Assembly (NCBI RefSeq): GCF_002812485.1
Contig: NZ_CP025003.1
Location: 3,844,001-3,908,000 of the forward strand
Length of the DNA: 64,000 nt
Reading direction: 5' to 3'
From: Dickeya fangzhongdai
GTDB lineage: Bacteria > Pseudomonadota > Gammaproteobacteria > Enterobacterales > Enterobacteriaceae
Numbering within the stretch: position 1 is the first letter of the stretch; the number at the start of each line of letters is the position of its first letter. Below, piece by piece: positions 17,421-28,227 of this stretch. The position numbers and the translations under genes were made by a program. A model generated the notes under the pieces. The model did not search any database. It was not told the DNA's origin and was given only the letters and a program-made list of their open reading frames with translations.

Positions 17421-18479
17421 TCAATCCCACTGGAATACCAGTTGCCGTTCAAGTTGCGGGTCGATCAACGAAACATGCAACCCTACCAGCCGCACGCCCC
17501 GCGCTTCACGCCGCTGTTCCCAACTCTCCCGTGCCAGCCTTAGCAAATCCGGTTTATTCAGCACCGGCCAGACATGTTCCTGCGTCGTCTGGCGAAAATC
17601 GTCGAATTTCAGCTTTACCCCTTGTCGGGCAATATGCAGGTCCGGGCGAACACGCCGCAGGCGTAGTTCCAGCTCGTCATACAATCGCTCAATCAACGCT
17701 TCGCAGGCGGTCCAGTCGTGAATATCCTGCGCCAGCGTTTTCTCAACGCCGACCGACTTACGCAGACGATCCGGCGACACCTGACGCTCGTCAATACCGT
17801 GGCAGCGTTCCCACAGCACCCGACCGAATTTACCGAATTCCCGCAGCAGTTCGGTCAGCGCATAGCGGCGAACATCGGCGCAGGTGAGCAGCCCGCACTC
17901 CGCCAGCCGTTTGGCGGTCACTTTGCCGACGCCGGGGATTTTTTCCAGCGGCAGCGCCAGCAGGAATGCCTCCATTTGCGCCGGTGAAATCACATACTGC
18001 CCGTTGGGTTTGTTCTGTTCGGAGGCGACTTTGGCGAGAAACTTGATTGGCGCGACGCCGGCCGAAGCGGTCAGGTGCAGTTCGTCGGAAATCGTCTGGC
18101 GGATTTCCTGGGCCATCAGGGTGGCGGAACCGCCGCAATGCAGGCTGTCGGTCACATCGAGATAAGCTTCATCCAGCGAAAGCGGCTCAATCAGCGAGGT
18201 GTAACGGGAAAAGATCTCCCGAATCTGGTAGGAGGCGGCTTTGTAAACTTCCATTCGACCGGGCAATAGCGTCAGATGAGGGCAAAGCCGCAACGCGGTG
18301 GCGGTCGCCATAGCGCTGCGTACGCCATAACGGCGGGCCGGGTAGTTGGCGGTGCAGATCACGCCGCGCCGATCGGCGCTGCCGCCGATCGCCAGCGGAA
18401 TATCACGCAGGCGCGGATTATCCCGCATCTCTATCGCGGCGTAAAAGCAATCCATATCGACATGAATGATCTTGCGCAT
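17421..18479 (-). CDS. dinB: DNA polymerase IV
   Basis: A 352-residue Y-family translesion polymerase. The catalytic acidic residues are in HVDMDCFYAAIEMRD (N terminus) and SLDEAYLDVT (about residue 102). The helix-hairpin-helix region LEKIPGVGKVTAKRL lies near 177, followed by the little-finger domain. It extends damaged or mismatched primer ends during the SOS response. A perfect LexA box 16 bases before the start codon shows SOS control. Unlike in Escherichia, yafNO does not follow it. Confidence 0.97.
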   Translation of the reverse strand: MRKIIHVDMDCFYAAIEMRDNPRLRDIPLAIGGSADRRGVICTANYPARRYGVRSAMATATALRLCPHLTLLPGRMEVYKAASYQIREIFSRYTSLIEPLSLDEAYLDVTDSLHCGGSATLMAQEIRQTISDELHLTASAGVAPIKFLAKVASEQNKPNGQYVISPAQMEAFLLALPLEKIPGVGKVTAKRLAECGLLTCADVRRYALTELLREFGKFGRVLWERCHGIDERQVSPDRLRKSVGVEKTLAQDIHDWTACEALIERLYDELELRLRRVRPDLHIARQGVKLKFDDFRQTTQEHVWPVLNKPDLLRLARESWEQRREARGVRLVGLHVSLIDPQLERQLVFQWD

Positions 18480-18494
18480 CGCCCCTCCAAATTA

Positions 18495-18510
18495 CTGTAT
18501 AAATATACAG
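18495..18510. promoter_or_regulatory. LexA box of dinB
   Basis: CTGTATAAATATACAG fits the CTGT-N8-ACAG SOS operator perfectly, with the usual AT-rich centre. It lies 16 bases upstream of the dinB start. Confidence 0.93.
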
Positions 18511-18755
18511 ATCAATATTACAACAGGCAACACCTTCGCTTAACGGTTCCACTGCATCAGATGAGCGGCGGGCGCTATTGGCCGGAATAGTCCGATTTTT
18601 TATTCTTTTTTCCTTCCTGAATAAAACGGATACGGTGATAATGTGGTTGCGCGACTTGACATCAGGCTATCCCTCGCTATGGGGCATAGCCTAATGGCAG
18701 GACAAAGCCTGACAGATAAGAGATGCGGGGCGGCACCGCCACACACCGTATCAGA

Positions 18756-18837
18756 TATACCCAAGATTATTCGATTTACCGGACAATACGCTCGCGTGTT
18801 GAATAACGCACCGGCAACTTGAAGTATGACGGGTATA
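18756..18837. repeat. Enterobacterial palindromic repeat (ERIC-associated type)
   Basis: An 82-bp unit begins TATACCCAAGATTATTCG and ends AACTTGAAGTATGACGGGTATA (ends TATACCC/GGGTATA are inverted repeats). The right end is what I recall from abundant intergenic repeats in Yersinia, Serratia and Pectobacteriaceae. It lies in the 388-bp dinB-dpaA gap (18480-18867), which otherwise holds the LexA box and no supported gene. This could be a short, non-autonomous MITE-like copy. Confidence 0.5.
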
Positions 18838-18867
18838 AAATAACAGCTCCAATAATCAGGATTAACA

Positions 18868-19593
18868 ATGCACAAAGTCGCGCTTTCGCTTGCGATGTTG
18901 TTTATTTTGCCTTCCGTCGCCATCAGCAACAGTTACGCCAATCAGGTGTCGCCGGCGACGACAGAAATGAAACAGCAGGTGGCAGGATCACCGGTTTATA
19001 TTCAGATCTTCAAGGAAGAACGGGTACTGGAGCTTTACACCAGAACAGGCGACGAGTACAAGCTGGTGCAGAGTTACCCGATCTGTAAATATTCCGGCGG
19101 CCTCGGCCCCAAAATGACCGAGGGCGATTTTAAAAGTCCGGAAGGGTTTTATCAGGTTGATCTGAAGCAACTGAAACCCGACAGCCATTATTATCGCGCC
19201 ATCAACGTCGGCTTCCCGAACGAGTACGATCGCGCGCACGGCTATTCCGGCCGTTACCTGATGATCCACGGCGAGTGCGTGTCTATCGGCTGCTATGCCA
19301 TGACCAACAAATATATTGAAGAGATTTACACTTATGTGGAGAAAGCGCTGCGCAACGGGCAGCAGAAAGTAGAGCTGGCGATTTACCCGTTCCGCATGAA
19401 CGAGCAGAACATGAAGCGCCACAGCCGCTCCAGCTACTACAAATTCTGGAGTCAGCTGCAGCCGGGTTACGCCTACTTCAACCGGACCCACCAGCCGCCG
19501 GCGGTGTCGGTGCTCAACGGGCAGTACGTGGTTAACCAGTCCGCGCCCGTCGGTCAGCCTGAGTCAAATTACACGCTCGCCAAAACAAAATAA
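18868..19593 (+). CDS. dpaA: DpaA (YafK) L,D-transpeptidase-fold amidase that releases Braun's lipoprotein
   Basis: A 241-residue exported protein with a signal peptide (HKVALSLAMLFILPSVAIS). A YkuD/L,D-transpeptidase-type catalytic motif reads LMIHGECVSIGCYAM, in which the Cys of SIGCYAM is the nucleophile. Escherichia DpaA/YafK cuts the bond between peptidoglycan and Lpp rather than making cross-links. Sequence similarity is high through the core (GSPVYIQIFKEER, KYSGGLGPK, DRAHGYSGRYLMIHG). The ATG at 18868 follows CAGGATTAACA. The 3' end overlaps yafJ on the other strand by 30 bases. Confidence 0.92.
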   Translation: MHKVALSLAMLFILPSVAISNSYANQVSPATTEMKQQVAGSPVYIQIFKEERVLELYTRTGDEYKLVQSYPICKYSGGLGPKMTEGDFKSPEGFYQVDLKQLKPDSHYYRAINVGFPNEYDRAHGYSGRYLMIHGECVSIGCYAMTNKYIEEIYTYVEKALRNGQQKVELAIYPFRMNEQNMKRHSRSSYYKFWSQLQPGYAYFNRTHQPPAVSVLNGQYVVNQSAPVGQPESNYTLAKTK

Positions 19594-20331
19594 CACGAAC
19601 TCGCCTGGCGCAATCGGGTGCCAGGTTTCGTTGCCGGTCAACGGCTGAGTCGCCAGCACCGTGACCACATCGTTGGGTGTGGTCTGCTGCTGGAAGTCGA
19701 TTTCCACATCATCATCCAGCAAGGTCGCCTTGCCAAATGGCGCCCGTCGGGTGATCCAGTGCAGTTTGGTCGAACTGAACCCCATCACGAACTGCCCATC
19801 CGACAGCAGCATATTGAACACGCCCTTTTTACGCAGTTGATCGGCCAGCGTGGCGATGTAACGGAACACCGCCGGCCAGTTGGACGGCGTGCGCGGATAA
19901 CGCTGCGACAGCTGATACAGCAGCCAGCAAAAGGCGTATTCGCTGTCGGTTTCTCCAACCGGACGAAAATGGCCGGTTTTCAAACGGCGATACCCTTTGA
20001 GCTGGCCGTTATGGGCAAAGGTCCAGTTTCGGCCCCATAGCTCGCGGGTAAACGGGTGAGTGTTTTCCAGCGCCACCGCGCCGCGGTTGGCCTGGCGGAT
20101 GTGAGACACCACCGCGCAGGACTTGATGGGATAGTTCTGCACCAGTTCGGCAATCGGCGAGTTGAAGCTGGGCAGCGGGTCTTTGAAGGTACGGCAGCCG
20201 TTGCCTTCGTAGAAGGTAATTCCCCAACCATCGCGGTGCGGCCCGGTACGGCCGCCCCGCTGCATCAGGCCGGTAAAACTGAAACAGATATCCGTTGGGA
20301 CGTTGGCGCTCATCCCAAGCAGTTCACACAT
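19564..20331 (-). CDS. yafJ: YafJ class II glutamine amidotransferase-like protein
   Basis: A 255-residue protein with an N-terminal nucleophile Cys (MCELLGMSANVP) after removal of Met. Conserved glutaminase motifs follow: HRDGWGITFYEG, SHIRQANRGAV and NWTFAHNGQL. The fold is that of an Ntn glutamine amidotransferase, but it has no synthetase domain and the acceptor is unknown. It runs convergently with dpaA and overlaps its last 30 bases, with the gmhA gene upstream on the same strand 61 bases away. The order gmhA-yafJ-yafK is as in Escherichia. Confidence 0.92.
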   Translation of the reverse strand: MCELLGMSANVPTDICFSFTGLMQRGGRTGPHRDGWGITFYEGNGCRTFKDPLPSFNSPIAELVQNYPIKSCAVVSHIRQANRGAVALENTHPFTRELWGRNWTFAHNGQLKGYRRLKTGHFRPVGETDSEYAFCWLLYQLSQRYPRTPSNWPAVFRYIATLADQLRKKGVFNMLLSDGQFVMGFSSTKLHWITRRAPFGKATLLDDDVEIDFQQQTTPNDVVTVLATQPLTGNETWHPIAPGEFVLFCFGERVI

Positions 20332-20392
20332 GTCCGATTCCTTTAATTAACGGCGTCTGATCCCTTTAGCTGCTGTGTGCGATGACCGGCGA

Positions 20393-20974
20393 TCAGTTGC
20401 CGGCCATTTCCTTTTCAATCAATTGAATCAGAATGTGGATCGCCTTGATGTGCACTTCCTGAATGCGGTCAGCGTAACCAAAGTGCGGCACGCGAATTTC
20501 CACATCCGCGGTGCCCGCCATCTTGCCGCCGTCTTTACCGGTCAGCGTAATCACTTTCATACGCTTGGCGCGTGCGGCGCTGATCGCTTTGATGATGTTG
20601 CCGGAATTGCCGGAGGTGGAGATGCCGAGCAGTACGTCCCCTTCACGCCCCAGCGATTCCACATAGCGGGAGAACACGAAATCATAGCCGAAATCGTTGC
20701 TGACGCAGGACAGGTGGCTCGGGTCGGAAATGGCGATAGCCGGATAACCGGGGCGGTTTTCGCGATAACGGCCAGTCAGTTCTTCCGCGAAATGCATGGC
20801 ATCACAGTGAGAGCCGCCGTTACCGCAGGAGATCACCTTTCCACCCGCCTTAAAGGCATCCGCCAGCAAAACGGCCGCATCCTGAATCGCCTGAATATTG
20901 GCATCATCACTTAAAAATGTGTTCAGCGTGGACGCCGCCTCTTTCAGCTCATTACGGATTAAGTCCTGGTACAT
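20393..20974 (-). CDS. gmhA: Sedoheptulose 7-phosphate isomerase
   Basis: A 193-residue SIS-domain enzyme that makes D-glycero-D-manno-heptose 7-phosphate, the first step of ADP-heptose synthesis for LPS inner core. Recognisable stretches are [32 protein letters not shown] and the C-terminal [18 protein letters not shown]. Length and sequence match Escherichia GmhA (LpcA). It is divergent from fadE across a 345-bp gap (20975-21319), in which I see only the FadR-type site and promoter-like AT-rich sequence. Confidence 0.96.
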   Translation of the reverse strand: MYQDLIRNELKEAASTLNTFLSDDANIQAIQDAAVLLADAFKAGGKVISCGNGGSHCDAMHFAEELTGRYRENRPGYPAIAISDPSHLSCVSNDFGYDFVFSRYVESLGREGDVLLGISTSGNSGNIIKAISAARAKRMKVITLTGKDGGKMAGTADVEIRVPHFGYADRIQEVHIKAIHILIQLIEKEMAGN

Positions 20975-21266
20975 GGAATCCTCTCATTCAATGACATCAT
21001 GATATTTAGGCTGTGTCCCTTGATGATGCACGGGCCGCGGCAGCGCAATGTAGTCAGGCTGCGCCGGCGATACCCGGCATGAAGGGACATAACCTGTGCT
21101 GCCGTGCAGTGTAGCGGATCGCCCAAACCACGAGAAGCAGACAATTGCCAAACGGCGGCATCGCGCGTCAGCGGTGTCGTTCGGATGTGACTTTGTGAGT
21201 CAAGTTGTAATTGCGTTGTAAAAGAATTGATAAAAACATTTCACTGAACTAAAACCACATTATACC

Positions 21267-21283
21267 AACAGGTCAGACCACCA
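21267..21283. promoter_or_regulatory. FadR operator upstream of fadE
   Basis: AACAGGTCAGACCACCA contains the FadR core GGTCNGACC in an almost palindromic 17-bp setting, 37 bases before the fadE ATG. FadR represses beta-oxidation genes until long-chain acyl-CoA binds it. Confidence 0.75.
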
Positions 21284-21319
21284 AGCGTGAACTGATTATA
21301 CGGACTGGAGAATAAAACC

Positions 21320-23764
21320 ATGGTTGCAGTCAGTGTCCTGATCGTTTTGATGCTTATCGGCGCCCTGTTCTACCACCGGCTGTCGCTGTGGCTGAGCAGT
21401 GCGTTGATTGTACTTTGGGTCGTCGCTATGGCGGCGCTGAATCTGTGGTCGGCCTGGCTGCTGATTCCGCTGGGCTTGTTGCTCTTGCCGCTGCTGGCGA
21501 CGCCGCTGCGGCAACGGTTTCTCTCCGCACCGGCGCTGACGGCGTTCCGGCGCGTGATGCCGCCCATGTCCAAAACGGAAAAAGAAGCCATTGACGCCGG
21601 CACCACCTGGTGGGAAGGCGAACTGTTTCGCGGCGCGCCCGACTGGCATACCCTGCACGCCTATCCCCGCCCGGCGTTGACGCCGGAAGAACAGGCGTTT
21701 CTGGACGGGCCGGTGGAAGAGGCTTGCCGTCTGGCGAATGACTTTGAAATCACCCACGAACGCGCCGACCTGCCGCCGGAGCTGTGGGGTTTCCTGAAAC
21801 AGCACCGTTTCTTCGCGCTGATCATCAAAAAAGAGTACGGCGGACTGGAGTTTTCCGCTTATGCACAAGCGATGGTGCTGCAAAAACTGGCCGGGGTATC
21901 CAGCATTCTGGCGATCACCGTCGGGGTGCCCAACTCGCTCGGCCCCGGAGAGCTGCTGCAGCACTACGGCACCGACGAACAGAAGGATCACTACCTGCCG
22001 CGGCTGGCGCGCGGCGACGAAATCCCCTGTTTCGCGTTGACCAGCCCGGAAGCCGGGTCCGACGCCAGCGCCATCCCTGATTTGGGGGTGGTGTGCTACG
22101 GCCAGTGGCAAGGCCAGCAGATGCTGGGGATGCGGCTAACCTGGAACAAACGCTACATTACGCTGGCTCCCGTCGCCACCGTGTTGGGTCTGGCGTTCCG
22201 TTTGTACGACCCGGACCATTTGCTGGGCGACCGCGACGACATCGGCATCACCTGCGCGCTGATCCCCACCCGTACCGAAGGCGTGAAAATCGGCCGCCGT
22301 CACTTTCCGATTAATATCCCGTTCCAGAACGGCCCGACGCAGGGCGAAAACATTTTTGTTCCGCTGGACTACATCATCGGCGGGCCGCAGATGGCGGGCC
22401 AGGGCTGGCGTATGCTGATGGAATGTCTGTCGGTCGGTCGCGGCATCACCCTGCCGTCCAACGCCACCGGCGGCCTGAAAAGCGTAGCGCTGGCGACCGG
22501 CGCTTACGCCCGCATCCGCCGCCAGTTCAAACTGCCGATCGGCAAAATGGAAGGCATTGAAGAGCCGCTGGCCCGCATGGCCGGCAACGCTTACGTGATG
22601 GACGCCGCCGCTACGCTTATCACCAGCGGCATCATGCAAGGCGCACGGCCGTCGGTGCTGTCCGCCATCGTCAAATATCACTGCACCCATCGCGGTCAGC
22701 GCGGCATCATCGACGCGATGGACGTCACCGGCGGCAAAGGCATCTGCCTTGGTCCGTCCAACTTTGTCGCCCGTCACTATCAGGGCGCGCCGATCGCCAT
22801 CACCGTCGAAGGCGCCAATATCCTGACCCGCAGCATGATCATCTTCGGGCAAGGCGCCATCCGCTGCCATCCGTACGTGTTGAAAGAGATGGGCGCGGCG
22901 CAGGACAACGACCTGAAAGCCTTTGACCGGGCGCTGTTCGGCCACCTGGGACATATCGGCGGCAATACCATGCGCAGCCTGTGGCTGGGCTTGACCAACG
23001 GGCGCACCAGCCGTGCGCCCGTCAGCGACGCCACCCGCCGTTACTATCAGCGCCTGAACCGGCTAAGCGCCAATCTGGCGCTGCTGGCGGATGTGTCGAT
23101 GGGCGTGCTGGGCGGCAGCCTGAAACGCCGCGAGCGCCTTTCCGCCCGGCTGGGCGACGTACTGAGTCAACTGTATCTGGCGTCCGCCACGCTAAAACGC
23201 TACGACGAGGAAGGCCGTCAGCAGGCCGATCTGCCGCTGGTGCACTGGGGCGTGCAGGATTGTCTGCATCAGGCGGAACAGGCGATGACCGAGCTACTGC
23301 GTAACTTCCCCAACCGGTTGGTAGCCGGGCTGCTGCGGGCGGTCATCTTCCCGCTGGGCCGTACCAGCCCGGCCCCCACCGACCAGTTGGACCATCAACT
23401 GGCGCGGTTGTTGCAGGCGCCGTCGGCGACCCGCAGCCGACTGGGGCGCGGTCTGTACCTGAAAGCAGGGGCTCACCACCCGGCCGCGCAGTTGGAGCAA
23501 TCGTTGCAGGATATTCTGGCTGCCGAGCCGATCCATCAACGGCTGTCGCAGTCGGCTGGTTACCCGTTGCCTTTCATGCAACTGGATAAACTGGCGGAAC
23601 ATGGGCTGGCGGAAGGGGTGATTACGCCGGAAGAAGCCAGCGTATTGATGCAGGCGGAAGCCAGTCGGCTGCGTTCCATCAACGTTGACGACTTCGCACC
23701 GGACGCGCTGAGCGCGCACAAGGCGGCGGCAGAGCGACGACTGCCTGCCGATACGGCCGCCTGA
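21320..23764 (+). CDS. fadE: Acyl-CoA dehydrogenase FadE
   Basis: An 814-residue FAD enzyme for the first step of fatty-acid beta-oxidation, the same length as Escherichia FadE. Two N-terminal hydrophobic segments (about residues 3-20 and 25-60) suggest membrane association. The dehydrogenase core has [26 protein letters not shown] and, with the flavin/substrate contacts, [18 protein letters not shown]; the last 200 residues are the family-specific extension. Preceded by GGAGAATAAAACC. A FadR site lies upstream and a terminator follows, so it is a single-gene unit. Confidence 0.96.
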   Translation: MVAVSVLIVLMLIGALFYHRLSLWLSSALIVLWVVAMAALNLWSAWLLIPLGLLLLPLLATPLRQRFLSAPALTAFRRVMPPMSKTEKEAIDAGTTWWEGELFRGAPDWHTLHAYPRPALTPEEQAFLDGPVEEACRLANDFEITHERADLPPELWGFLKQHRFFALIIKKEYGGLEFSAYAQAMVLQKLAGVSSILAITVGVPNSLGPGELLQHYGTDEQKDHYLPRLARGDEIPCFALTSPEAGSDASAIPDLGVVCYGQWQGQQMLGMRLTWNKRYITLAPVATVLGLAFRLYDPDHLLGDRDDIGITCALIPTRTEGVKIGRRHFPINIPFQNGPTQGENIFVPLDYIIGGPQMAGQGWRMLMECLSVGRGITLPSNATGGLKSVALATGAYARIRRQFKLPIGKMEGIEEPLARMAGNAYVMDAAATLITSGIMQGARPSVLSAIVKYHCTHRGQRGIIDAMDVTGGKGICLGPSNFVARHYQGAPIAITVEGANILTRSMIIFGQGAIRCHPYVLKEMGAAQDNDLKAFDRALFGHLGHIGGNTMRSLWLGLTNGRTSRAPVSDATRRYYQRLNRLSANLALLADVSMGVLGGSLKRRERLSARLGDVLSQLYLASATLKRYDEEGRQQADLPLVHWGVQDCLHQAEQAMTELLRNFPNRLVAGLLRAVIFPLGRTSPAPTDQLDHQLARLLQAPSATRSRLGRGLYLKAGAHHPAAQLEQSLQDILAAEPIHQRLSQSAGYPLPFMQLDKLAEHGLAEGVITPEEASVLMQAEASRLRSINVDDFAPDALSAHKAAAERRLPADTAA

Positions 23765-23773
23765 AACAATAAC

Positions 23774-23808
23774 GGCGCCTTTCCTGTCTGCACAGAGGCG
23801 CCATTTTT
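23774..23808 (+). terminator. fadE terminator
   Basis: A GGCGCCT/AGGCGCC stem followed by ATTTTTCT lies 10 bases after the fadE stop. It is also positioned to act on the opposing mtnK transcript. Confidence 0.75.
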
Positions 23809-23827
23809 CTGCTATGCGCTATCCGAA

Positions 23828-25030
23828 TCAGGCGCCGCTTTGACGCACTCGTGCCAGTAAAGCCTCCGGGCCGTCGATGTGCGCGGCGGCCAGAATCAGC
23901 GTCTTGCCAAGCTGAATGGCATGACGCTGGCAGGATTGACGGGCGGCGTCATCGGCAATGGTATCGAGGTCAGCGACATGCGCCAGCCCGATAGTGCGAC
24001 GAATCAGTTCGGTGCCGCAGTACCCCACCGTATCCTGCCACACCTGCTGCAGGAATCGCTCAACGTAGCCTTCCACCGCCAGCGCTGGATCCCGGCTCTT
24101 CTCGCGGCCTAATGCCGCAAAACGGCTGGCGAAGGTCTGCCACAGCGTCACGATATCCTCCAGACGCCGTTCGCGTGCGGCGCTAGCCTCGCGCGGCGGC
24201 AGCAATCCCGGCAACCCGCAGTAGTTCAGCAGCAGGTTGCCCAGCGCCGTACCGATATCAAACCCAATCGGGCCGTAGAAACCGAACTCGGCGTCGATCA
24301 CTTTCAGGCGGTTTTCCGCCACGAAAATCGAGCCGCTGTGAATATCGCCGTGCAGCAGCGTTTCCGCTTTGCTCAGAAAGGCATGCTTGAGCGCGGCGAC
24401 GGCGCATTTCAGCGGCTGATCATCGCGTAACGCCAGCACATCAGGCAGCAGCGCCGGGTCAAACTGGTTGCGTTCATGATCGATGTAGGGATCGGTGAAA
24501 AACAGATCTTCGGTGATCTGGCACAGTTCCGGGTTGGTAAAACGACTCACCGCCGCCTTCTTATCATGGGGCGACTGGTAGAAATCCGTGTGGTGGAATA
24601 GCGCTTGCGCCAGGTATTCCCCCAGTTGCGCCGCCGCCTGCGGATAGTCACGCCCTTTCACCAGTTCACGCCGCCAGATTTCATGGTCAGACAGATCTTC
24701 CTGCACCATCACCGCCAGTTCCGGATCATGATGCAGCACCGTTACCGTGTGCTGCGGGCAATACTGCGCGTGCGCCAGCAGCGTTTCCGCTTCGATGCGG
24801 GCGCGATCCAGCGTCAGCGGCCAGGATTCGCCGACGCACCGGACATACGGCAACGCCTGCTTGACGATCACCCGGCTAACGCCCTGCGTATCACGAATCT
24901 TGAACACCAGATTCAGGTTACCGTCGCCGATTTCATCGGCGGTAACCAACGACTGCGGATCGGTAACCCCGCCATACTGACGGGCGTACTGCACGGCATC
25001 GTCCGCGTTAAAAGTACGGTAAAGCGACAT
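23828..25030 (-). CDS. mtnK: 5-methylthioribose kinase
   Basis: A 400-residue kinase with an aminoglycoside-phosphotransferase-like fold. It phosphorylates methylthioribose at C1 in the methionine salvage pathway. The motifs [15 protein letters not shown] (catalytic loop) and [16 protein letters not shown] (metal-binding) are intact. The ATG at 25030 has GAGGTG just before it and matches the Klebsiella start ([15 protein letters not shown]); an upstream ATG at 25042 would add four residues. It diverges from mtnA across a region with MetJ-type boxes. Confidence 0.95.
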   Translation of the reverse strand: MSLYRTFNADDAVQYARQYGGVTDPQSLVTADEIGDGNLNLVFKIRDTQGVSRVIVKQALPYVRCVGESWPLTLDRARIEAETLLAHAQYCPQHTVTVLHHDPELAVMVQEDLSDHEIWRRELVKGRDYPQAAAQLGEYLAQALFHHTDFYQSPHDKKAAVSRFTNPELCQITEDLFFTDPYIDHERNQFDPALLPDVLALRDDQPLKCAVAALKHAFLSKAETLLHGDIHSGSIFVAENRLKVIDAEFGFYGPIGFDIGTALGNLLLNYCGLPGLLPPREASAARERRLEDIVTLWQTFASRFAALGREKSRDPALAVEGYVERFLQQVWQDTVGYCGTELIRRTIGLAHVADLDTIADDAARQSCQRHAIQLGKTLILAAAHIDGPEALLARVRQSGA

Positions 25031-25083
25031 GACCCACCTCATTGATGTGCGTTTGTGTTTGCTGTTATGCGCGCCCTACTTTT

Positions 25084-25107
25084 AGACATAAAAGCGTTTG
25101 GACGTCT
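25084..25107. promoter_or_regulatory. Three tandem MetJ boxes between mtnK and mtnA
   Basis: AGACATAA-AAGCGTTT-GGACGTCT are three consecutive 8-mers related to the met box AGACGTCT. MetJ with S-adenosylmethionine binds two or more adjacent boxes, so both divergent mtn units should be repressed when SAM is plentiful. Confidence 0.72.
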
Positions 25108-25176
25108 ATACTTCTGTATCGCATATTGGCAGAATAAGAATCCTGATGCAATAACGCAACACGGATTTAACCACCC

Positions 25177-26208
25177 ATGCAGACCGTTAACACCACCAGC
25201 CTCAACGTCGTTGATAATCAGCTCTGGATCCTTGATCAACAGGCGTTGCCGCAGGAAAAAATCTGGTGCCCTTGCCCGGATACCGATGCGTTGGTCGACC
25301 ATATCCGCACCCTGCGGGTACGCGGCGCGCCGCTGATCGGGCTGTCCGCCAGCCTGCTGCTGGCGCTGCTGGCGGAACAGGGTCTGCCGCAGCCGCAACT
25401 GGCGCAGGCGCTGGATACGTTGCGCGCTTCCCGCCCGACCGCCGTCAACCTGATGAACAATCTGGATCGCATGAAGCAGGCGCTGGCCGCCGATGATTTC
25501 ATCAGCGCCATGACGCAGGAAGCACTGCGGCTGATTGAGGAAGATAAAGCGCTGTGCGAGCGTATTGCCAACAACGGCGCCGCGCTGGTGAAACCGGGTA
25601 GTCGCCTGTTGACCCACTGCAACACCGGTGGGCTGGCGACGGCGGGCGTCGGCACCGCGATTGGCGTCATACTGCGCGCTCACCAACAGGGCAAGGTGGA
25701 AAACGTCTGGGTGGATGAAACCCGTCCGCTGCTGCAGGGCGGCCGCCTGACCGCCTGGGAGCTGGGCGAACTGGGGATTCCGTATCATCTGATCTGCGAC
25801 TCGATGGCCGCCTCGCTGATGGCGCAGGGCCGGGTCGACGCCATCTGGGTCGGTGCGGATCGCATCGCCGCCAACGGCGACGTCGCCAACAAGATCGGCA
25901 CTTACAGCCTGGCGGTGCTGGCGCACTACCACGGTATTCCGTTTTACGTCGCCGCGCCGCATACCACCCACGATCCGCACTGCCCGGACGGCAATGCCAT
26001 TCCGATCGAGCAGCGCGCCGCCAGCGAAGTCACCGGCGTGTCCGGCAGTTTTGGTCAGTGTCAGTGGGCGCCGCATAACGCGCCGGTTTACAACCCGGCG
26101 TTCGACGTCACGCCGGCAGCGCTTATCAGCGGCTGGGTTCTGGATTGCGGCGTGATCACCCCGGAACACGTACGCAACGGCGTTTTTCAGCGCTCGCTGG
26201 CTGGATGA
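25177..26208 (+). CDS. mtnA: 5-methylthioribose-1-phosphate isomerase
   Basis: A 343-residue eIF2B-alpha-like enzyme that converts methylthioribose-1-phosphate to methylthioribulose-1-phosphate. The catalytic Cys is in [19 protein letters not shown] and the catalytic Asp in [15 protein letters not shown]. It is the second step of the pathway started by MtnK, whose gene is divergent. The sequence is intact and of standard length; a strong hairpin follows the stop. Confidence 0.96.
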   Translation: MQTVNTTSLNVVDNQLWILDQQALPQEKIWCPCPDTDALVDHIRTLRVRGAPLIGLSASLLLALLAEQGLPQPQLAQALDTLRASRPTAVNLMNNLDRMKQALAADDFISAMTQEALRLIEEDKALCERIANNGAALVKPGSRLLTHCNTGGLATAGVGTAIGVILRAHQQGKVENVWVDETRPLLQGGRLTAWELGELGIPYHLICDSMAASLMAQGRVDAIWVGADRIAANGDVANKIGTYSLAVLAHYHGIPFYVAAPHTTHDPHCPDGNAIPIEQRAASEVTGVSGSFGQCQWAPHNAPVYNPAFDVTPAALISGWVLDCGVITPEHVRNGVFQRSLAG

Positions 26209-26229
26209 GAGTAAAGGAATAGGAACCAA

Positions 26230-26260
26230 AAGCCGTGTCTGGCACAGGCAGACACGGCTT
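26230..26260. terminator. Bidirectional terminator between mtnA and mtnD
   Basis: An 11-bp perfect stem AAGCCGTGTCT/AGACACGGCTT with a 9-base loop lies between the convergent stops. On the minus strand it runs into TTTTGG, giving a T tract for the mtnBCD transcript. Confidence 0.8.
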
Positions 26261-26269
26261 AATGCGGGG

Positions 26270-26812
26270 TTACGCCAGTTTCGGATAGGCATCGGCGATG
26301 GCATCGCCGGTGAAGTGGGCAATCCAACCATCCGGATTGTCGAACAGGCGAATGGCGGTGAAATGCGGCTCGGATCCCATGTCGAACCAGTGCGGAATAC
26401 CGGCGGGCACCGACAGCAGGTCATTCTTTTCGCACAGGATCTGGAAAATCCGGCCGTCTACGTGCAGGCAAAACAGCCCGGCGCCTTCGACAAAGAAACG
26501 CACTTCATCTTCGCCGTGGGTGTGTTCCGACAGAAACTTGGTGCGCAGCGCCGCTTTCTGCGGGTTGTCGGCACGCATGCTGATTACATCCCAGCTCTGG
26601 TAACCTTTTTCCGCCACCAGTTTGTCAATCTCATGCTGATAGGCGGACAGCACCTCTTCGGCGGCGGGACTGGCGCTCAGTTCACGATCCGCCTGCCAGC
26701 GTTCAAAACGCACATTGATGGCGCTCAGTTGCTGTTTAATCGCCTCCGCATCGCGGCTTTGCCAGACCGGCTGACGGGCATCCGTATCGCTGAAAATGGT
26801 TAAAGCACTCAT
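26270..26812 (-). CDS. mtnD: Acireductone dioxygenase
   Basis: A 180-residue cupin that oxidises acireductone. With Fe it gives the methionine precursor 4-methylthio-2-oxobutyrate and formate; with Ni it forms an off-pathway product and CO. The metal ligands are in [15 protein letters not shown] (His, His, Glu) and in [11 protein letters not shown] (His). It is the last gene of mtnB-mtnC-mtnD and starts 14 bases after mtnC. Confidence 0.96.
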   Translation of the reverse strand: MSALTIFSDTDARQPVWQSRDAEAIKQQLSAINVRFERWQADRELSASPAAEEVLSAYQHEIDKLVAEKGYQSWDVISMRADNPQKAALRTKFLSEHTHGEDEVRFFVEGAGLFCLHVDGRIFQILCEKNDLLSVPAGIPHWFDMGSEPHFTAIRLFDNPDGWIAHFTGDAIADAYPKLA

Positions 26813-26826
26813 GACGGGTTCTCCTG

Positions 26827-27519
26827 TTAGTTGGCCTGATAGGCATTCAGATCGATCTGATCAAAACGGTTTACCTGACGATGACGACTGTCGGTATCCG
26901 CGTCGTCACGGATCAACTGGCAGGTATGCCAGCCCGCCTGTTCGGCGGCGTCCAGTTCCTGACGAATATCGGACAGGAACAGCAACGCACCGGCGGGCAA
27001 CCCGATAGCGCGGGCGATGTTCTGGTACGACGCCGTCTCGCGCTTGGCGCCGACGCGGGTGTCGAAATAGTCGCTGAACAGCGGCCGCAAATCGCCGGCG
27101 TCGCTGTGACCAAACAACAGATGCTGTGCTTCCACCGAACCGGACGAGTAGACATACAGCGCGATGCCCTGCTCGCGCCAGCCGCGCAGTTGCGGCGCTA
27201 CGTCGTCATAGACATGGCCGCGAAAATCGCCGTTACGGTAGCCGCTGCGCCAGATGATGCCCTGTAACAACTTCAGCGCCGGCGATTTGCGATCTTCATC
27301 CATAAACTGGTTGAGTGCGGCCAGCAGTTGCGCGGGCGAAGCGTCCGGCTGCTCCAGTTCCTGACGCAGCACCGTCAGCGCGCCCGTAATCTCCGGGTCA
27401 CGGTCCGCCAGCGCTACCACATCGGCCAGCCTTGCGCGGGCGTACGGGAACAGCACGTTGTGGACAAAGCGAATATCGCTGGTGGTGCCTTCAATATCGG
27501 TGACAATCGCTTTGATCAT
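26827..27519 (-). CDS. mtnC: Enolase-phosphatase E1
   Basis: A 230-residue HAD-superfamily enzyme. It enolises and dephosphorylates 2,3-diketo-5-methylthiopentyl-1-phosphate to acireductone. HAD motif I reads [15 protein letters not shown] (nucleophile Asp), motif [13 protein letters not shown] and motif [15 protein letters not shown]. The start overlaps the mtnB stop (ATGA), so they are translated in series. Confidence 0.96.
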   Translation of the reverse strand: MIKAIVTDIEGTTSDIRFVHNVLFPYARARLADVVALADRDPEITGALTVLRQELEQPDASPAQLLAALNQFMDEDRKSPALKLLQGIIWRSGYRNGDFRGHVYDDVAPQLRGWREQGIALYVYSSGSVEAQHLLFGHSDAGDLRPLFSDYFDTRVGAKRETASYQNIARAIGLPAGALLFLSDIRQELDAAEQAGWHTCQLIRDDADTDSRHRQVNRFDQIDLNAYQAN

Positions 27520-28130
27520 TTAGCCTCCAGTAAACGTCGTTGCAGTTCGCACTGGAACAGGAATTCCAGCCCTTCCAGATGACGACGAGCCTCTTTAACG
27601 TCATTGCCCCAGCAATAAAGGCCGTGCCCGCGCACCAGAAAACCGTAGCGCAGCGGCGCCGCCTCATGACGGGCCGCCACCCGCTCCGCCAACGCCGGAA
27701 TATCCTGATCGTTGTCGAAAATCGGGATCGCCACCTGATCCAGATGGGTACGCTGACCGCTCAGCGATTTCTGCATTTCATACCCTTGCAGCACCAGCGC
27801 GTCGCTTTTTTCCACCCGCGACAATACCGTGGCGTTGACCGAATGGGTATGCAACACCGCGCCTGTTGCCGGAGATAAGCGGTAGAGCAGCGTATGCAGC
27901 CCGGTCTCCGCCGATGGCGTACGGCCGCTCGGCACATGATTAGTGGCGATATCGACCAGCAGAAAATCGTCTTCGCGCAGGCTGCCTTTATCCTTGCCGG
28001 ATTCGGTAATCAGACACTGCCGTTCATCAAGGCGAACGGACATGTTGCCGCCCGTCGCCGGGCACCAGCCTTTCTCGCCGATCCAGTGGCAGGCCGCCAC
28101 CAGCGCGGCCAGTTGTGAAGTATCACTCAT
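27516..28130 (-). CDS. mtnB: Methylthioribulose-1-phosphate dehydratase
   Basis: A 204-residue class II aldolase-fold zinc enzyme that dehydrates methylthioribulose-1-phosphate. The zinc ligands are in [15 protein letters not shown] and [12 protein letters not shown], and TGGNMSVR is the phosphate-binding loop. It leads the mtnBCD transcript, which diverges from mtnE across a gap containing MetJ-type boxes. Confidence 0.95.
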   Translation of the reverse strand: MSDTSQLAALVAACHWIGEKGWCPATGGNMSVRLDERQCLITESGKDKGSLREDDFLLVDIATNHVPSGRTPSAETGLHTLLYRLSPATGAVLHTHSVNATVLSRVEKSDALVLQGYEMQKSLSGQRTHLDQVAIPIFDNDQDIPALAERVAARHEAAPLRYGFLVRGHGLYCWGNDVKEARRHLEGLEFLFQCELQRRLLEAK

Positions 28131-28227
28131 AAATCATCCTGTGCAGGTGAAGCTGTCATGCAATTGTCAAACCAATTAATTAGTCTGCTTATCATATTTG
28201 ATTATGGCTTAGAGAATTATGGAATTT

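Noticed and set aside
18600..18929. A 109-codon minus-strand frame in the dinB-dpaA gap
   Set aside because: It crosses the palindromic repeat and the dpaA start region, has no ribosome site and no recognisable similarity.
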